From: Ghiorsea sp.
Lineage (GTDB): Bacteria > Pseudomonadota > Zetaproteobacteria > Mariprofundales > Mariprofundaceae
Direction: 5' to 3'
DNA length: 10,523 nucleotides
NCBI GenBank assembly: GCA_027019685.1
Contig: JALUWH010000181.1
Location: 1-10,523 of the forward strand
Both the position numbers and the translations under genes were made by a program. The notes under the pieces are model-generated. The model made no database searches. It had not been told where the DNA came from and saw only the letters and a list, made by a program, of their open reading frames with translations. This document shows positions 1 to 6,962 of this stretch, one piece after another (positions within the stretch are counted from its first letter, which is position 1; every line of letters starts with the position of its first letter).

Positions 1-158
1 AAATTCTGAGGTTTTGCTTCACCAAAATCCAAGTGTCCTGCTTCCAATAATGTTTCTATATTGCTATCGCTAGTGTATTTGGAGACAGCAATCAGTTGGG
101 CATCACCCATATTAGATTGTACATGTTGCCAACGTTGAATAAGTGTTGATTCAATCAT
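1..158 (-). CDS. yggS: YggS/PLPBP-family pyridoxal-phosphate-binding protein, N-terminal part (cut by window edge)
   Basis: Only the first 52 codons lie in the window. Family members are single-domain, alanine-racemase-like barrel proteins that bind PLP and help keep B6 vitamers and amino/keto-acid pools balanced; they have no firmly established enzyme activity. The sequence shows the family's N-terminal hallmark: LIAVSKYTS (residues 22-30), whose lysine 27 corresponds to the PLP-binding lysine, then an EAGHLDFGEAKPQN segment (39-52) that matches the usual EAGxxDFGEN(Y)xQE. The ATG at 156-158 is chosen because it aligns with the family's N-terminus. It overlaps the end of the upstream transferase gene by 8 nt (ATGATTGA), implying translational coupling. 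No strong Shine-Dalgarno sequence is seen. Family assignment is fairly secure despite the short length. Confidence 0.8.
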   Translation of the reverse strand, partial: MIESTLIQRWQHVQSNMGDAQLIAVSKYTSDSNIETLLEAGHLDFGEAKPQN

Positions 159-1272
159 CTTTTTTCACGCGTAACATAAAAAAGCTTAAAGCTAGGTAAA
201 ATATAACCGCTTGGGCAAGCAATAGTACCACGGTAATCATGGGGCTTTTAATCAGAGCCAATGCGGCAAGCCCCATCAATATGGAAAAACTAAGAATTAA
301 AATGACAGCTTGAAGCTGACTGCAACCAAGAGACATCAAACGATGATGCAAATGGTCTTTGCCAACATATTCAATCCATTCACGGAAATTGTGCACATCG
401 CCACGGGCAATGCGAGCAACAGTGGTATAAATAATATCAAAAATCATGACTGAAAAAATCAGCAATGGTGCGGCATAGGCTTTGATGGTGCTATCACCCG
501 ACCAATCACCCATAACCGCAATCGATGCCATGACCCAACCTAAATAAGTGCTGCCTACATCACCCAAGAAAGAGCGTGGTTCGCTTTGGTAACGTGCATT
601 GTCAGGTAAAAAACCTATAGCAGCACCAGCAACAGCCAAACATAGGTATAACATATACGCTTGGTCGGTATGCCAAGCCAGCATACCCATGAGTAAACAT
701 GTGACTGCGGCTAATGATGCTGCTAAACCATTGATGCCATCCAAAAAATTGAATGCGTTGGTAACACCAATCACCCATACCGCAGTGATAATATATTCTA
801 GCCCATGCCCCCACCAAGTATCGGGCGCAAAGTGAATCACCACATCGCAATACATTAATACAGCCACAGCTACAAACTGACCCATGAGTTTGATTTTGGC
901 GGACAATTCTTTGATGTCATCCCTTAAAGATAATGCGCCTACAATAAGCGCAGATATAACCACACCTTTAAATTCGATAGAGTAGTTAAAATTCAGCAAT
1001 AAGGTTGCATTGACTGCAATAATCACTGCCAAACCACCAATACGAGGCGTGGGTTGGGCATGTACACGGCGTGCATCAGGATAGTCTAAGGCATCCCAAC
1101 GGTGTGCTGCATAAATCACAGTTGGCATCAAAGCATAGGTCAATAATAGGCTGGCGAAAAATAGGAACAGGCTATGCGTTAATAGTCCTTGTACCTCCCA
1201 AGGCGCAACCAACAACAGACCTGCGCATAAGGCAAACCAGCGAGTATAAGCATGATCTATGGTTTGAAGCAT
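151..1272 (-). CDS. WecA/TagO/MraY-family polyprenyl-phosphate sugar-1-phosphate transferase (glycosyltransferase family 4)
   Basis: Integral membrane protein of 373 residues with about ten hydrophobic segments. The family transfers a HexNAc-1-phosphate from a UDP-sugar to undecaprenyl phosphate at the cytoplasmic face, the first membrane step of O-antigen, enterobacterial common antigen, teichoic acid or capsule synthesis. Visible motifs in order: RRVHAQPTPRIGGLAV (68-83), the Asp-Asp pair in RDD (117-119), NAFNFLDGINGLA (172-184), FLGDVGS (235-241) and DHLHHRL (306-312). The PTPRxGG segment and the HLHH loop fit the WecA/TagO branch better than peptidoglycan MraY, but donor sugar specificity cannot be read off. 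The ATG at 1270-1272 lies inside the last codons of the aminotransferase gene (16-nt overlap) and has an AAGGA ribosome-binding site 8 nt upstream. The neighbours (sugar aminotransferase, deacetylase, WbqC) support a role in initiating a surface glycan. Confidence 0.88.
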   Translation of the reverse strand: MLQTIDHAYTRWFALCAGLLLVAPWEVQGLLTHSLFLFFASLLLTYALMPTVIYAAHRWDALDYPDARRVHAQPTPRIGGLAVIIAVNATLLLNFNYSIEFKGVVISALIVGALSLRDDIKELSAKIKLMGQFVAVAVLMYCDVVIHFAPDTWWGHGLEYIITAVWVIGVTNAFNFLDGINGLAASLAAVTCLLMGMLAWHTDQAYMLYLCLAVAGAAIGFLPDNARYQSEPRSFLGDVGSTYLGWVMASIAVMGDWSGDSTIKAYAAPLLIFSVMIFDIIYTTVARIARGDVHNFREWIEYVGKDHLHHRLMSLGCSQLQAVILILSFSILMGLAALALIKSPMITVVLLLAQAVIFYLALSFFMLRVKKDD

Positions 1273-2294
1273 GTTGCAAGTCCTTGTTGTAGCAGTGAAA
1301 ATTCTTGTTCATTCATATCATGCAGCAAAGGCAGGGACACACAATATTGCCATGCCTCGTCAGCTTGCGGGCAGTTGGCATCACTGATTGCATGGTGTAA
1401 GGGTTGTTGCACTGGGCGCATGGCGTTTATGCCTAGCTGTTGTAATATTTGAATCATATCTTCTGCAGTTTTTTCACTGCGAATAATATAACGAAAGGTA
1501 TTGCCTTGTATGCCTGTGATAGGTGTGACACTGGTGTAGTTGACTAAGATTTTATCGTATTTCGCTGCCCATATTTGGCGTTGCTGCTGTTCAGCCACAG
1601 CATGGTCTAGTCGTACTTGGGCTAAAGCTGCGTGTATGTTGGATAATTGATGATGCCCAACATAATCTTGTTGTAATTCTGCGTGGTCTGGGTTGGTCAT
1701 CTTGGTGATAGATTTGATGAGAAACTCATCCTTACTGCTGATAAACCCGCCATATGCACCACCCCAAGGTTTGGTAGCGTAAAAAGAACCAATACAAACA
1801 TCGGCAAACGTGCCCACAGCTTTTTCGTGCCATATTGCACCTGCCGACTGAGCAATATCCTCAATCACAGGACAATCAAAATGTTCAGCAACCAAAGGTT
1901 CAATCATACCAAAAGGGTGAACCAACACCAAAACATCCAAATCTTTGGCTGTATTACGAGCTTGTTTGGCATCTAGGGTGAGATTTGCATTACAATCCAT
2001 CAATACAGGTATGCCACCTGCATTTTTCACAGCAAACAATAGTGAGGCACAAGCATAAGCAGGTATGCCCACACGCGGGTGTTTTTTACCTTTGCTGAGT
2101 GCACGAATAGCAAGCATCAATGCCGATGTGCCTGAATCAACAGCCAGTACTGCTTGCCCAGATAATTGGGCTTGCAATGTTTGTGTCAGCGCAGTGGTCA
2201 CATCACCTTGGGCTAAAAAACCTGATTGGATAACCTGTTGCGCAGCTTGCTCAAAGGGTTTGCCAAACCTTAAACGCGAATGAGGGATTTGCAT
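1257..2294 (-). CDS. DegT/DnrJ/EryC1/StrS-family PLP-dependent aminotransferase (probable sugar aminotransferase)
   Basis: 345 residues, slightly short for the family (usually about 360-400) but apparently complete. Fold-type I PLP enzymes of this family generally install an amino group on a keto-sugar nucleotide, normally using glutamate. Visible features: the cofactor phosphate-binding DSGTSAL (53-59); EDIAQSAGA (145-153), carrying the Asp and Gln that contact the PLP ring; and SFYATKPW (170-177), where Lys175 is the expected Schiff-base lysine. LSNIHAALAQVRLD (217-230) matches the conserved helix that usually reads MSNIQAAIGLAQL. The Gly-Glu-Gly-Gly that often follows the lysine is here GGAYGG, a divergent version. 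The ATG at 2292-2294 lies 2 nt after the deacetylase stop codon, so the two are surely co-transcribed. Substrate is unknown; an NDP-keto-hexose is the natural inference from the neighbouring WecA-type gene. Confidence 0.85.
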   Translation of the reverse strand: MQIPHSRLRFGKPFEQAAQQVIQSGFLAQGDVTTALTQTLQAQLSGQAVLAVDSGTSALMLAIRALSKGKKHPRVGIPAYACASLLFAVKNAGGIPVLMDCNANLTLDAKQARNTAKDLDVLVLVHPFGMIEPLVAEHFDCPVIEDIAQSAGAIWHEKAVGTFADVCIGSFYATKPWGGAYGGFISSKDEFLIKSITKMTNPDHAELQQDYVGHHQLSNIHAALAQVRLDHAVAEQQQRQIWAAKYDKILVNYTSVTPITGIQGNTFRYIIRSEKTAEDMIQILQQLGINAMRPVQQPLHHAISDANCPQADEAWQYCVSLPLLHDMNEQEFSLLQQGLATCFKP

Positions 2295-2296
2295 GG

Positions 2297-2908
2297 TTAC
2301 AAACGAATCCGAATCGGCATAAATGCCTCAGCACAAGACATTTTACCCTGCACACCACGAAAATGAGATGTTGCCAAAGCAATTTCAATAATATTAAGGC
2401 TAATACGGGTGCGTTCCACTTGTGATTTGTGTGCTTCCAATGCTTTGAGTTTAAGGCTTAAAGTGTCGTGGGTATTCATAAACACGGTAGGTTCAAAGCC
2501 AATAGTTGAAGGTGTTTCATAACACAACACATTGGGGATATAACGGGTCACAGAGCGGGCAACCAATGCCATTTCTCTATGGTCTTGATGAGTATCATCA
2601 AGATGGTTTACATATACCGTGTCAGGTTTGATTTTTTGCACGATTTTTTCTAGCGATGCCATCAAATCTTGGCTGGAAGCAGGTAAATGGGTGTCCTCAA
2701 AATCACCCCAATGCACTTGTTGAACACCTAAAATCTTGGCAGCGGCTTCTTGTTCAGCACGGCGAACAGCAGCATCACCACCAACCTGCCCTGATGTGGC
2801 AACATAAATATGTACTTCATCGCCACGGTTGGCATGTTCAGCAAGAGTTCCACCGCAACCGATTTCTAAATCATCAGGGTGTGGGGCAAGGGCAAGTATT
2901 GTTTTCAT
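2297..2908 (-). CDS. PIG-L/LmbE-family zinc-dependent deacetylase
   Basis: 203 residues, a normal length for a minimal PIG-L domain. Family members are metal-dependent hydrolases that remove N-acetyl (or similar acyl) groups from amino-sugar conjugates; examples are PIG-L in GPI synthesis, MshB and BshB. The metal-binding signature APHPDDLEIGCGGT (8-21) is intact, with His10 and Asp13 as expected zinc ligands and Asp12 as the likely general base. The second ligand motif, HLDDTHQDH (102-110), is also present. No signal peptide is seen, so it should act in the cytoplasm. The ATG at 2906-2908 overlaps the WbqC-type gene's stop by 4 nt (ATGA), typical of coupling. A GlcNAc-containing intermediate is a reasonable but unproven substrate. 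Confidence 0.88.
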   Translation of the reverse strand: MKTILALAPHPDDLEIGCGGTLAEHANRGDEVHIYVATSGQVGGDAAVRRAEQEAAAKILGVQQVHWGDFEDTHLPASSQDLMASLEKIVQKIKPDTVYVNHLDDTHQDHREMALVARSVTRYIPNVLCYETPSTIGFEPTVFMNTHDTLSLKLKALEAHKSQVERTRISLNIIEIALATSHFRGVQGKMSCAEAFMPIRIRL

Positions 2909-3600
2909 GGCTGCATATCTCCCATATTGGCAATCAAAGCTTTGGCATCTTCGCCGATATTGAGCAACACATCAAGCACGCTCAAATAGGGTATAAAATC
3001 ACCATGCATTTGTGGGTAGCTTGGTGGTGAACATTGTTGAAATAGCAGCTTGATATTGGCATCAATGAATGCAGATGGTTGCAAATAATTGCGTCCTTCT
3101 GCACCAGAAAGATATACATCACCTTGTAAATGTTGAGTGATTTTTATAAGTCGCTCTGTTGGGTCGGATATATCCACAGGCAAATCTGAAGCAAGGAGCA
3201 AGGGAGAAGTGCAGCCCAACATATCCCCAAGCGCACAAATCAAAGCCACATTCAAATCAACAAGTTTATCATGTTTTTGCTGCAAAATGCTTTTGATGGG
3301 CAGCCAATACTCATCCAAATAGGAGGACTTGGCATAAGCTTGTTCAATACTCGCAATTTGTTTTTTTGCCCAGTTGTTGGGGGCAATGCCCACTTCATGA
3401 ATCAGTTGTGGAAAACGGTAAGTCACAGGCACAGTAATCCACTGCTCTCCCTGCTTGGTTTTAATGCGGTTGCGATTTTGCCATTCATTTTTATGAAATT
3501 GTACTGTATCCAAAATGACAAAGGCATCAGCAAGTTTCCATTTATGAAAAAAACCTGACCAAGGCATATAATTGGGCTGATGAATGGTGATGGTTTTCAA
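2905..3600 (-). CDS. WbqC-family protein
   Basis: 231 residues with the N-terminal signature of the WbqC-like family: KTITIHQPNYMPWSGFFHK (2-20), then DTVQFHKNEWQNRNRIK (31-47) and an ITVPV strand (55-59). The family is named after a gene of O-antigen clusters and recurs in surface-polysaccharide loci; a precise reaction cannot be assigned from this sequence. The start is a TTG at 3598-3600: no ATG is available near the conserved N-terminus, and an AAGGGGA ribosome-binding site (3605-3611) sits just upstream. The gene starts 12 nt after the PHP gene's stop and overlaps the deacetylase start by 4 nt, so it is the second gene of the operon. No membrane segment or signal peptide is seen. Confidence 0.85.
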   Translation of the reverse strand: MKTITIHQPNYMPWSGFFHKWKLADAFVILDTVQFHKNEWQNRNRIKTKQGEQWITVPVTYRFPQLIHEVGIAPNNWAKKQIASIEQAYAKSSYLDEYWLPIKSILQQKHDKLVDLNVALICALGDMLGCTSPLLLASDLPVDISDPTERLIKITQHLQGDVYLSGAEGRNYLQPSAFIDANIKLLFQQCSPPSYPQMHGDFIPYLSVLDVLLNIGEDAKALIANMGDMQP

Positions 3601-3604
3601 GTAT

Positions 3605-3611
3605 TCCCCTT
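3605..3611 (-). promoter_or_regulatory. Ribosome-binding site supporting the TTG start of the WbqC-family gene
   Basis: On the minus strand the sequence AAGGGGA is followed by ATAC and then TTG. It lies in the 12-nt gap between the PHP stop and the WbqC start region and fixes the otherwise unusual TTG as the start. Confidence 0.6.
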
Positions 3612-3612
3612 G

Positions 3613-5157
3613 TTATTCACGTACTTGAACCAGAAACGGATTGGCTTCCATACGAATGCCTTGCTGGGCTGGTATTTGTAAACGTATCACATGTCGCCCC
3701 GTAGACAAGTGCAGCGGGTAGCTTTGCGCAGTTTTCATATCACTGCTAAGCAAAACGTGCCCGACAATTTGACCATCTACAACCCACTGTGCTTTGAGTT
3801 GTATGGGTAATTTTGTATCATCCATCTCTTTAAGGCTGGTGACCAAGGTCACATTGGCACTCACCACAGCCGTATCACCTGTAAACATGGTTTCTGTTTT
3901 TTGAGTTTCAGGGTTGGTATAAAGCAGTGATAAAGTATTAAGACTCAAATCATGCTGTTTACCCATTTGCCACGCTGCCATACGCCCTTGTTTTAGAGCG
4001 GCTAAAATATCATCTTCTTTGGTGCTTTTTGCCCATACATCCATAGGAAAGTTACCCAAAAATTCACCTGATTGTCCTTCTTCATGGTAATCACCTGCAG
4101 CCACTGCCCAAATGGGTTTACCAATATAACCTGCCAAATAATCCATCATATATTGATCCCATAAACCACCTGCAATGGTATTGTTATCATTATCACCATA
4201 AGTGGCAGCAAAGGCATCGGCAGTGTGTGACTGAAATACCTCACGATTGTAAGGAGGGGTGTTCAGAAAAACCCCCATAGACCCTTGGCGTACACCAGAC
4301 TTGGTACCTGGATGTGTCCAAATAACAAATAAGTTTTGCGCATGTGCTGATTCAATAAAGGCTTGATCGGTGTCAACTTTTGGTTTCATTAACCATGTGG
4401 TCATAAAAGCAATAAATGAACCTGCAAGCAATAAAGCAATGCCCCGCTTTTTCTTGCGCATCAAAATAAAGATAAGTCCAAAAATAAAAACAAACCAAAA
4501 CACCAGTGAAAGTTCTTTATTACCATAGCCATATTCTAAGGTGTAACTGCTTAGTTTGGTGATATTTTCAGGTGTTTTAACCCCCAATGTAATCAAATGT
4601 TTTTCAGCATTATGCAAGCTTAAATTTTTGAAGGGTATGCCTTGCCAATCATAACCTGGAATGGATTCAGTGCCTGCAAATACCGTGATATTCGACTGCT
4701 GCTGAACACGCTTTAAATCAGTGAAAAAGTTATCAATACCCGTTTGATATAAAGAAGGGTGCTCTTGGCTATAACCCAAAATATGAGGTACAGGGTCAAT
4801 GCCGAAACGAATACTGTATCGGTCATGTTCGGTAAAAGCGATGGCATCCAAATACCGTTTTTTTGCTAGTGCTATCAATGTATCAAAATCGTGCGCACCA
4901 TCAGAGTGATTGCTACGCACATCAATCAATACGCGATAGGGCAGTGCTATTTGAGGTGTCTGATGTTGAGAAACATTAGTTTTTTCTTGTTGATTGGTGT
5001 TTGATGACTGTGATAAATGGTTGTCGATGCGTAAGGATTGTTCAGGCAAAATATCATGCAATAACATCAGCCTATCCAAGCTTATATCTTCCGTAGCTTG
5101 TGCAGATATATGAAACCCAAACAGTAATGTTATCAGCAATAGTGGTGATATAGACAT
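3613..5157 (-). CDS. Exported, membrane-anchored PHP-domain protein (predicted metallo-phosphoesterase-like)
   Basis: 514 residues. I start it at the ATG at 5155-5157 rather than an in-frame ATG at 5265: a GGAGGA lies just upstream, and the new N-terminus is a signal-peptide-like segment (MSISPLLLITLLFGFHISAQA, cleavage plausible after Ala21). The 36 residues before it look non-coding. PHP domains are metal-dependent phosphoesterase folds. Visible motifs: DVRSNHSDG (79-87) where HxHxxxSDG is expected, TEHD (109-112), GTE (Glu164), THPG (His282) and GDYH (Asp356, His358). Between Glu164 and His282 lie two hydrophobic helices (about 215-233 and 239-257) joined by RKKKR. By the positive-inside rule this puts a short loop in the cytoplasm and both halves of the PHP domain in the periplasm. 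After the last motif come about 150 residues that appear to include a beta-rich C-terminal domain. First gene of the six-gene run. Activity is uncertain because the first motif is altered. Confidence 0.8.
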   Translation of the reverse strand: MSISPLLLITLLFGFHISAQATEDISLDRLMLLHDILPEQSLRIDNHLSQSSNTNQQEKTNVSQHQTPQIALPYRVLIDVRSNHSDGAHDFDTLIALAKKRYLDAIAFTEHDRYSIRFGIDPVPHILGYSQEHPSLYQTGIDNFFTDLKRVQQQSNITVFAGTESIPGYDWQGIPFKNLSLHNAEKHLITLGVKTPENITKLSSYTLEYGYGNKELSLVFWFVFIFGLIFILMRKKKRGIALLLAGSFIAFMTTWLMKPKVDTDQAFIESAHAQNLFVIWTHPGTKSGVRQGSMGVFLNTPPYNREVFQSHTADAFAATYGDNDNNTIAGGLWDQYMMDYLAGYIGKPIWAVAAGDYHEEGQSGEFLGNFPMDVWAKSTKEDDILAALKQGRMAAWQMGKQHDLSLNTLSLLYTNPETQKTETMFTGDTAVVSANVTLVTSLKEMDDTKLPIQLKAQWVVDGQIVGHVLLSSDMKTAQSYPLHLSTGRHVIRLQIPAQQGIRMEANPFLVQVRE

Positions 5158-5160
5158 GCT

Positions 5161-5166
5161 TCCTCC
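5161..5166 (-). promoter_or_regulatory. Ribosome-binding site of the PHP-domain gene
   Basis: GGAGGA on the minus strand, three bases (AGC) before the ATG at 5157. The spacing is short but the match is strong, and no comparable site precedes the upstream ATG at 5265. This decides the start of the PHP protein. Confidence 0.6.
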
Positions 5167-5249
5167 GCAGTTCTCATGCGAAATTAAAGCAAAAGCATTG
5201 CCAACACAATGATTACGGGGAAAACCTGTGGTTTTTTGTAGAGACCAAC

Positions 5250-5278
5250 TAGAAATTATTTGCATAAGCTGCTATACT
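5250..5278 (+). promoter_or_regulatory. Probable sigma-70-type promoter (extended -10) for the PAS/HATPase gene
   Basis: TATACT (5273-5278) is preceded by TGC, giving an extended -10 (TGCTATACT). TAGAAA (5250-5255) lies exactly 17 bases upstream and matches the -35 consensus at four of six positions. Transcription would start near 5285, about 60 bases before the ATG at 5347. The site sits in the 189-bp divergent gap 5158-5346. I found no equally good promoter there for the leftward PHP operon, although one is expected. Confidence 0.5.
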
Positions 5279-5346
5279 AATTTTTATGTGTGATGTAAAA
5301 TATAACGATAGATTAACTTCAGCTTACCTAATTTTGGGTCAAAGCC

Positions 5347-6267
5347 ATGGCTCACAACACCTTTTCAACGCCTAGCAGTAATCTGCTTGAATTGATAGAC
5401 TGTGGGTATGCAGTTCTTGACCAGCACGGGCATTTCTTAGAAACCAATTCAACCTTTGCTGCCATGTTTGGCTACAATGAAAGCAGCTTATTATTGATGG
5501 ATATGCAAGCACTTTGGATGGATACATCTGCGCAGCTATCTTTTCTTAAACAGGTGAAAGAACAAGGTGTGGTGCATCATTATAAAGCAGAGTTAAAACA
5601 TCAACATGGCGCATTGTTATCAGCACTTATCAATGCAGAATATTTGTTTGAACAACAAGTATTTATGCTTTGTGTTTATCCCAATGTGCTGGCTGATACA
5701 AACCAGCATGAAGCATTAAAAATAAATCCCAAAAATCGGCCCGAACGAACCTTAACAGCCAACGAAGAAAACTCAGCTAATCTTGAAGCATTCCAACCTT
5801 TTTCTTTGGCTGAATTGGCATTGTCAGTCATGCAACAATATGAGCATATATTTGTGGATAAACCAAGAGTATTTACCTATGATATTATGAAGAATTTACC
5901 CATGTGTATGGGCAATAAGCAACAAGTCTTGAAGCTGTTGTCCTGTATGATGAATAACGCTATTGAAGCGACAAAAGAGGGTGACAACATTACGGTTTAT
6001 GTGCGTACGGCCATGTTAAAACATAAAAGCACAGGTTTGAATGAAGAATATGTGATGTTATCTGTGCAAGATAATGGCGTTGGTATGGATGCAGAAACGC
6101 AAAAACATATTTTTGAACCCAATTTCTCAACCAAACTGAAAGGTAGAGGCATGAGCTTGGCACGGGCATTAAAGGTGATTAAGAAACATGATGGTAGAAT
6201 TCATGTCAAAACTGGCCCCAAAATGGGTAGTTTGTTTAAAGTTTATTTCCCCGTGCATAAACATTAA
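5347..6267 (+). CDS. PAS-domain protein with a C-terminal histidine-kinase-type ATPase domain, lacking a clear DHp/HisKA domain
   Basis: 306 residues, soluble (no membrane helix or signal peptide). An N-terminal PAS sensor domain spans about 12-115 (LIDCGYAVLDQHGHFLETNSTFAAMFGY region). The C-terminal HATPase_c domain spans about 150-305 with the N-box MMNNAIEA (201-208), G1 box DNGVGM (242-247), F-box IFEPNFSTK (255-263) and G2 box GRGMSLA (266-272), so ATP binding should be intact. Normally a dimerisation/phosphotransfer helix pair with an H-box (H-E/D-x-x-N-P) sits between PAS and ATPase. Here residues 116-150 are only a polar linker with no such histidine motif. It may phosphorylate nothing, pair with a partner carrying the DHp domain, or act as an ATP-dependent switch. 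No response regulator is adjacent. The ATG at 5347 has only a poor ribosome-binding site (GGGTC). lipB follows after 52 bases. Confidence 0.8.
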   Translation: MAHNTFSTPSSNLLELIDCGYAVLDQHGHFLETNSTFAAMFGYNESSLLLMDMQALWMDTSAQLSFLKQVKEQGVVHHYKAELKHQHGALLSALINAEYLFEQQVFMLCVYPNVLADTNQHEALKINPKNRPERTLTANEENSANLEAFQPFSLAELALSVMQQYEHIFVDKPRVFTYDIMKNLPMCMGNKQQVLKLLSCMMNNAIEATKEGDNITVYVRTAMLKHKSTGLNEEYVMLSVQDNGVGMDAETQKHIFEPNFSTKLKGRGMSLARALKVIKKHDGRIHVKTGPKMGSLFKVYFPVHKH

Positions 6268-6292
6268 TAAAATAGATTTGGTATTGTACAAT
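6264..6292 (+). promoter_or_regulatory. Possible promoter for lipB
   Basis: TTAATA (6264-6269; 4/6 to the -35 consensus), a 17-base spacer, then TACAAT (6287-6292; 5/6 to the -10). It overlaps the stop codon of the PAS/HATPase gene and would start transcription about 20 bases before lipB. Read-through from the upstream promoter is equally possible. Confidence 0.35.
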
Positions 6293-6319
6293 CATTAAGT
6301 TTATGCAGGTTTTGCCAAG

Positions 6320-6955
6320 ATGAGTTTTGAGCAACAACATATCATTCGGCATAAACAACAATATTTCCCAGATGCCATGGCTGAGCAGGAAGCATTGCGT
6401 GATACCATGCTCGCTGGCGATGGTCGGTTTCAATTGATACTCACCGAACACCCGCCAACTTATACTTTGGGTACTTCAGGTATGCCACAAGATGTATTAA
6501 CCCGAGAAGTGGATGGTGATGTTATTGAAGTATTTCAAACAGGTCGCGGAGGTGAAGTAACTTATCATGGTCCAGGGCAATTATTATGTTATGTGGTGGC
6601 AAACTTAAGCCAAGAGCAAGACTTGCATCAACATATTTGGCGTTTAGAAGAAATGATTATACGTACATTGGCAGATTTGGATGTGGATTCAGGACGGGAC
6701 TCACGGGGCATCGGTGTATGGGTGGATGGTTTGAAAATAGCTGCTGCTGGTGTGCGTTGTAGGCGTTGGGTAGTATGGCATGGAATCGCATTAAACATCA
6801 ACCCCAACTTAAATCATTTTAAAGGCATTGTGCCATGTGGCATGCAAGATGCACCCGTCACATCATTGGCTAAACGGGGATTAGATATAAAACGTGATGC
6901 TGTAGAAAAGATTTTGATTAAGCATGTTGAAAAGGTATTTCATTCTTTGTTATAG
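6320..6955 (+). CDS. lipB: Octanoyltransferase LipB (lipoate biosynthesis)
   Basis: 211 residues, the usual length for LipB. The enzyme moves octanoate from octanoyl-acyl carrier protein to the target lysine of lipoyl domains (E2 subunits, GcvH), after which LipA inserts sulfur. It acts in the cytoplasm through a thioester on a cysteine. Visible motifs: TEHPPTYTLG (42-51), RGGEVTYHGPGQL (76-88), GLKIAAAGVR with the catalytic Lys139, HGIALNINPNL (154-164), and IVPCG with the catalytic Cys173. All key residues are present. The ATG at 6320 aligns with the family start; a weak AGG (6307-6309) is the only ribosome-binding candidate. No lipA is in the window. A substrate, the lipoyl domain of SucB, is encoded close by. 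The gene converges on apt with 7 bases between stop codons and no obvious hairpin terminator between them. Confidence 0.95.
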   Translation: MSFEQQHIIRHKQQYFPDAMAEQEALRDTMLAGDGRFQLILTEHPPTYTLGTSGMPQDVLTREVDGDVIEVFQTGRGGEVTYHGPGQLLCYVVANLSQEQDLHQHIWRLEEMIIRTLADLDVDSGRDSRGIGVWVDGLKIAAAGVRCRRWVVWHGIALNINPNLNHFKGIVPCGMQDAPVTSLAKRGLDIKRDAVEKILIKHVEKVFHSLL

Positions 6956-6962
6956 CTAATGT

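Noticed and set aside
599..850. Open frames on both strands inside the WecA-type gene
   Set aside because: They overlap a gene with strong family motifs in another frame, have no ribosome-binding site and show no recognisable domain.
2656..3030. 124-codon rightward frame across the deacetylase/WbqC junction
   Set aside because: It is antisense to two well-supported genes, rich in His/Gln/Trp from the reverse reading, and matches no family I know.
5221..5237. Small inverted repeat AAAACC-TGT-GGTTTT followed by T residues, resembling a terminator
   Set aside because: The stem has only two G-C pairs and lies in a divergent intergenic region where neither flanking gene ends, so it is probably chance in AT-rich DNA.
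5158..5265. 36-codon N-terminal extension of the PHP protein from an ATG at 5265
   Set aside because: No ribosome-binding site precedes 5265, the added residues resemble no domain, and an internal ATG at 5157 has GGAGGA and begins a signal-peptide-like segment.
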